This document shows positions 54,354 through 54,386 of a DNA stretch of 54,386 nucleotides, in pieces. The position numbers and the translations under genes are program-made. Where the stretch lies: the NCBI GenBank assembly GCA_950097145.1, contig CATNCF010000019.1, forward strand, positions 1 to 54,386. The letters are read 5' to 3'. The stretch's first letter is position 1. Every line of letters starts with the position of its first letter. The stretch is from an uncultured Lachnospiraceae bacterium. Lineage in GTDB: Bacteria; Bacillota; Clostridia; Lachnospirales; Lachnospiraceae. The notes beneath the pieces were generated by a model, which saw only the letters and a program-made list of their open reading frames with translations, was not told where the DNA came from and did no database searches.

Positions 54354-54386
54354 ATGAGCAAAGTAAAAGTATTGATTGAACACGAG
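54354..54386 (+). CDS. Start of next gene (cut by window end)
   Basis: ATG 54354 with AAAAGGAAGG upstream; the first residues are 'MSKVKVLIEHE'. Too short to identify. Confidence 0.5.
   Translation, partial: MSKVKVLIEHE

Larger units (their letters stand above)
47123..54386. mobile_element. Integrative element (phage or ICE-like), left part
   Basis: Starts at the truncated binding-protein gene and extends beyond the window. The integrase gene is at the boundary, followed by an immunity-type repressor, divergent Cro-like gene, small unknown genes, a Cys-rich DUF3102-like protein, a cell-wall hydrolase and a sigma-like protein. GC content and codon use (GGC, GCC, GAG) rise from about 50.4 kb compared with the flanking host DNA. 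The exact att sequence cannot be set because the other end is not seen. Without structural or conjugation genes in view I cannot choose between prophage and ICE. Confidence 0.8.

Overview
The window looks like chromosome from an endospore-forming, gut-type Firmicute, most probably Lachnospiraceae. It carries the spoIIA operon (spoIIAA-spoIIAB-sigF), a spoVA operon with a consensus-like sigma-G promoter, a spore cortex GH18/LysM glycosidase, pta, valS and folC with clostridial-type ribosome binding sites, and large secreted glycan-degrading proteins with Big_2, InlB-type and LRR tails. The right end (about 51-54 kb) is visibly richer in GC than the rest.

Layout. 0-1.7 kb: end of a LytTR response regulator, a decayed TnpV gene and a compact promoter-hairpin-terminator unit that could encode a small RNA. 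1.7-5.8 kb: a sleL/yaaH-like spore glycosidase gene cut in two by a 2,993-bp element with a large serine recombinase, a 56-aa ORF and an M15 peptidase. The element is flanked by identical 12-bp repeats, and joining across them restores the reading frame exactly, as in the sigK skin element. 5.9-20.8 kb: housekeeping and sporulation genes (pta, RND pump with TetR regulator, valS, FapA-like protein, folC, TPR membrane protein, spoIIA operon). 20.8-26.8 kb: AraC regulator and a divergent, decayed GH78 alpha-L-rhamnosidase. 26.8-28.9 kb: spoVA operon that stops after spoVAC. 29-31.6 kb: remains of a nuclease/NACHT defence gene cut off by an IS91-type transposase fragment. 31.8-38.9 kb (minus strand): a tightly packed operon for amino-acid-type transport. 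It encodes an SBP-SBP-permease fusion, an ABC ATPase with a GHKL-like C-terminal domain, a glutamate-symporter-like (SDF) transporter with a GHKL-like N-terminal domain, a cyclic-nucleotide-binding-like protein and a decayed second SDF copy. 39-47.1 kb: transposase and Big_2 remnants, a 1,620-aa sialidase-fold secreted protein, a beta-helix glycosidase-like protein and the first 173 residues of a sugar-type binding lipoprotein. 47.1-54.4 kb: a second mobile element that ends that lipoprotein gene and runs off the window: serine integrase, CI/Cro-type switch, small unknown genes, Cys-rich DUF3102-like protein, SleB-type hydrolase and a sigma-like protein.

Two systems stand out. The first is the intervening element in the spore glycosidase gene, which would have to excise (probably in the mother cell) for the enzyme to be made. 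The second is the transporter operon in which two unrelated transporter types each carry a degenerate anti-sigma-type ATPase domain beside a cNMP-binding-like protein. The second looks like an undescribed way of coupling uptake to intracellular signalling; its function is inferred. Many genes here are broken (TnpV, rhamnosidase, NACHT, second SDF copy), so the strain is either accumulating pseudogenes or the assembly has some indel errors.
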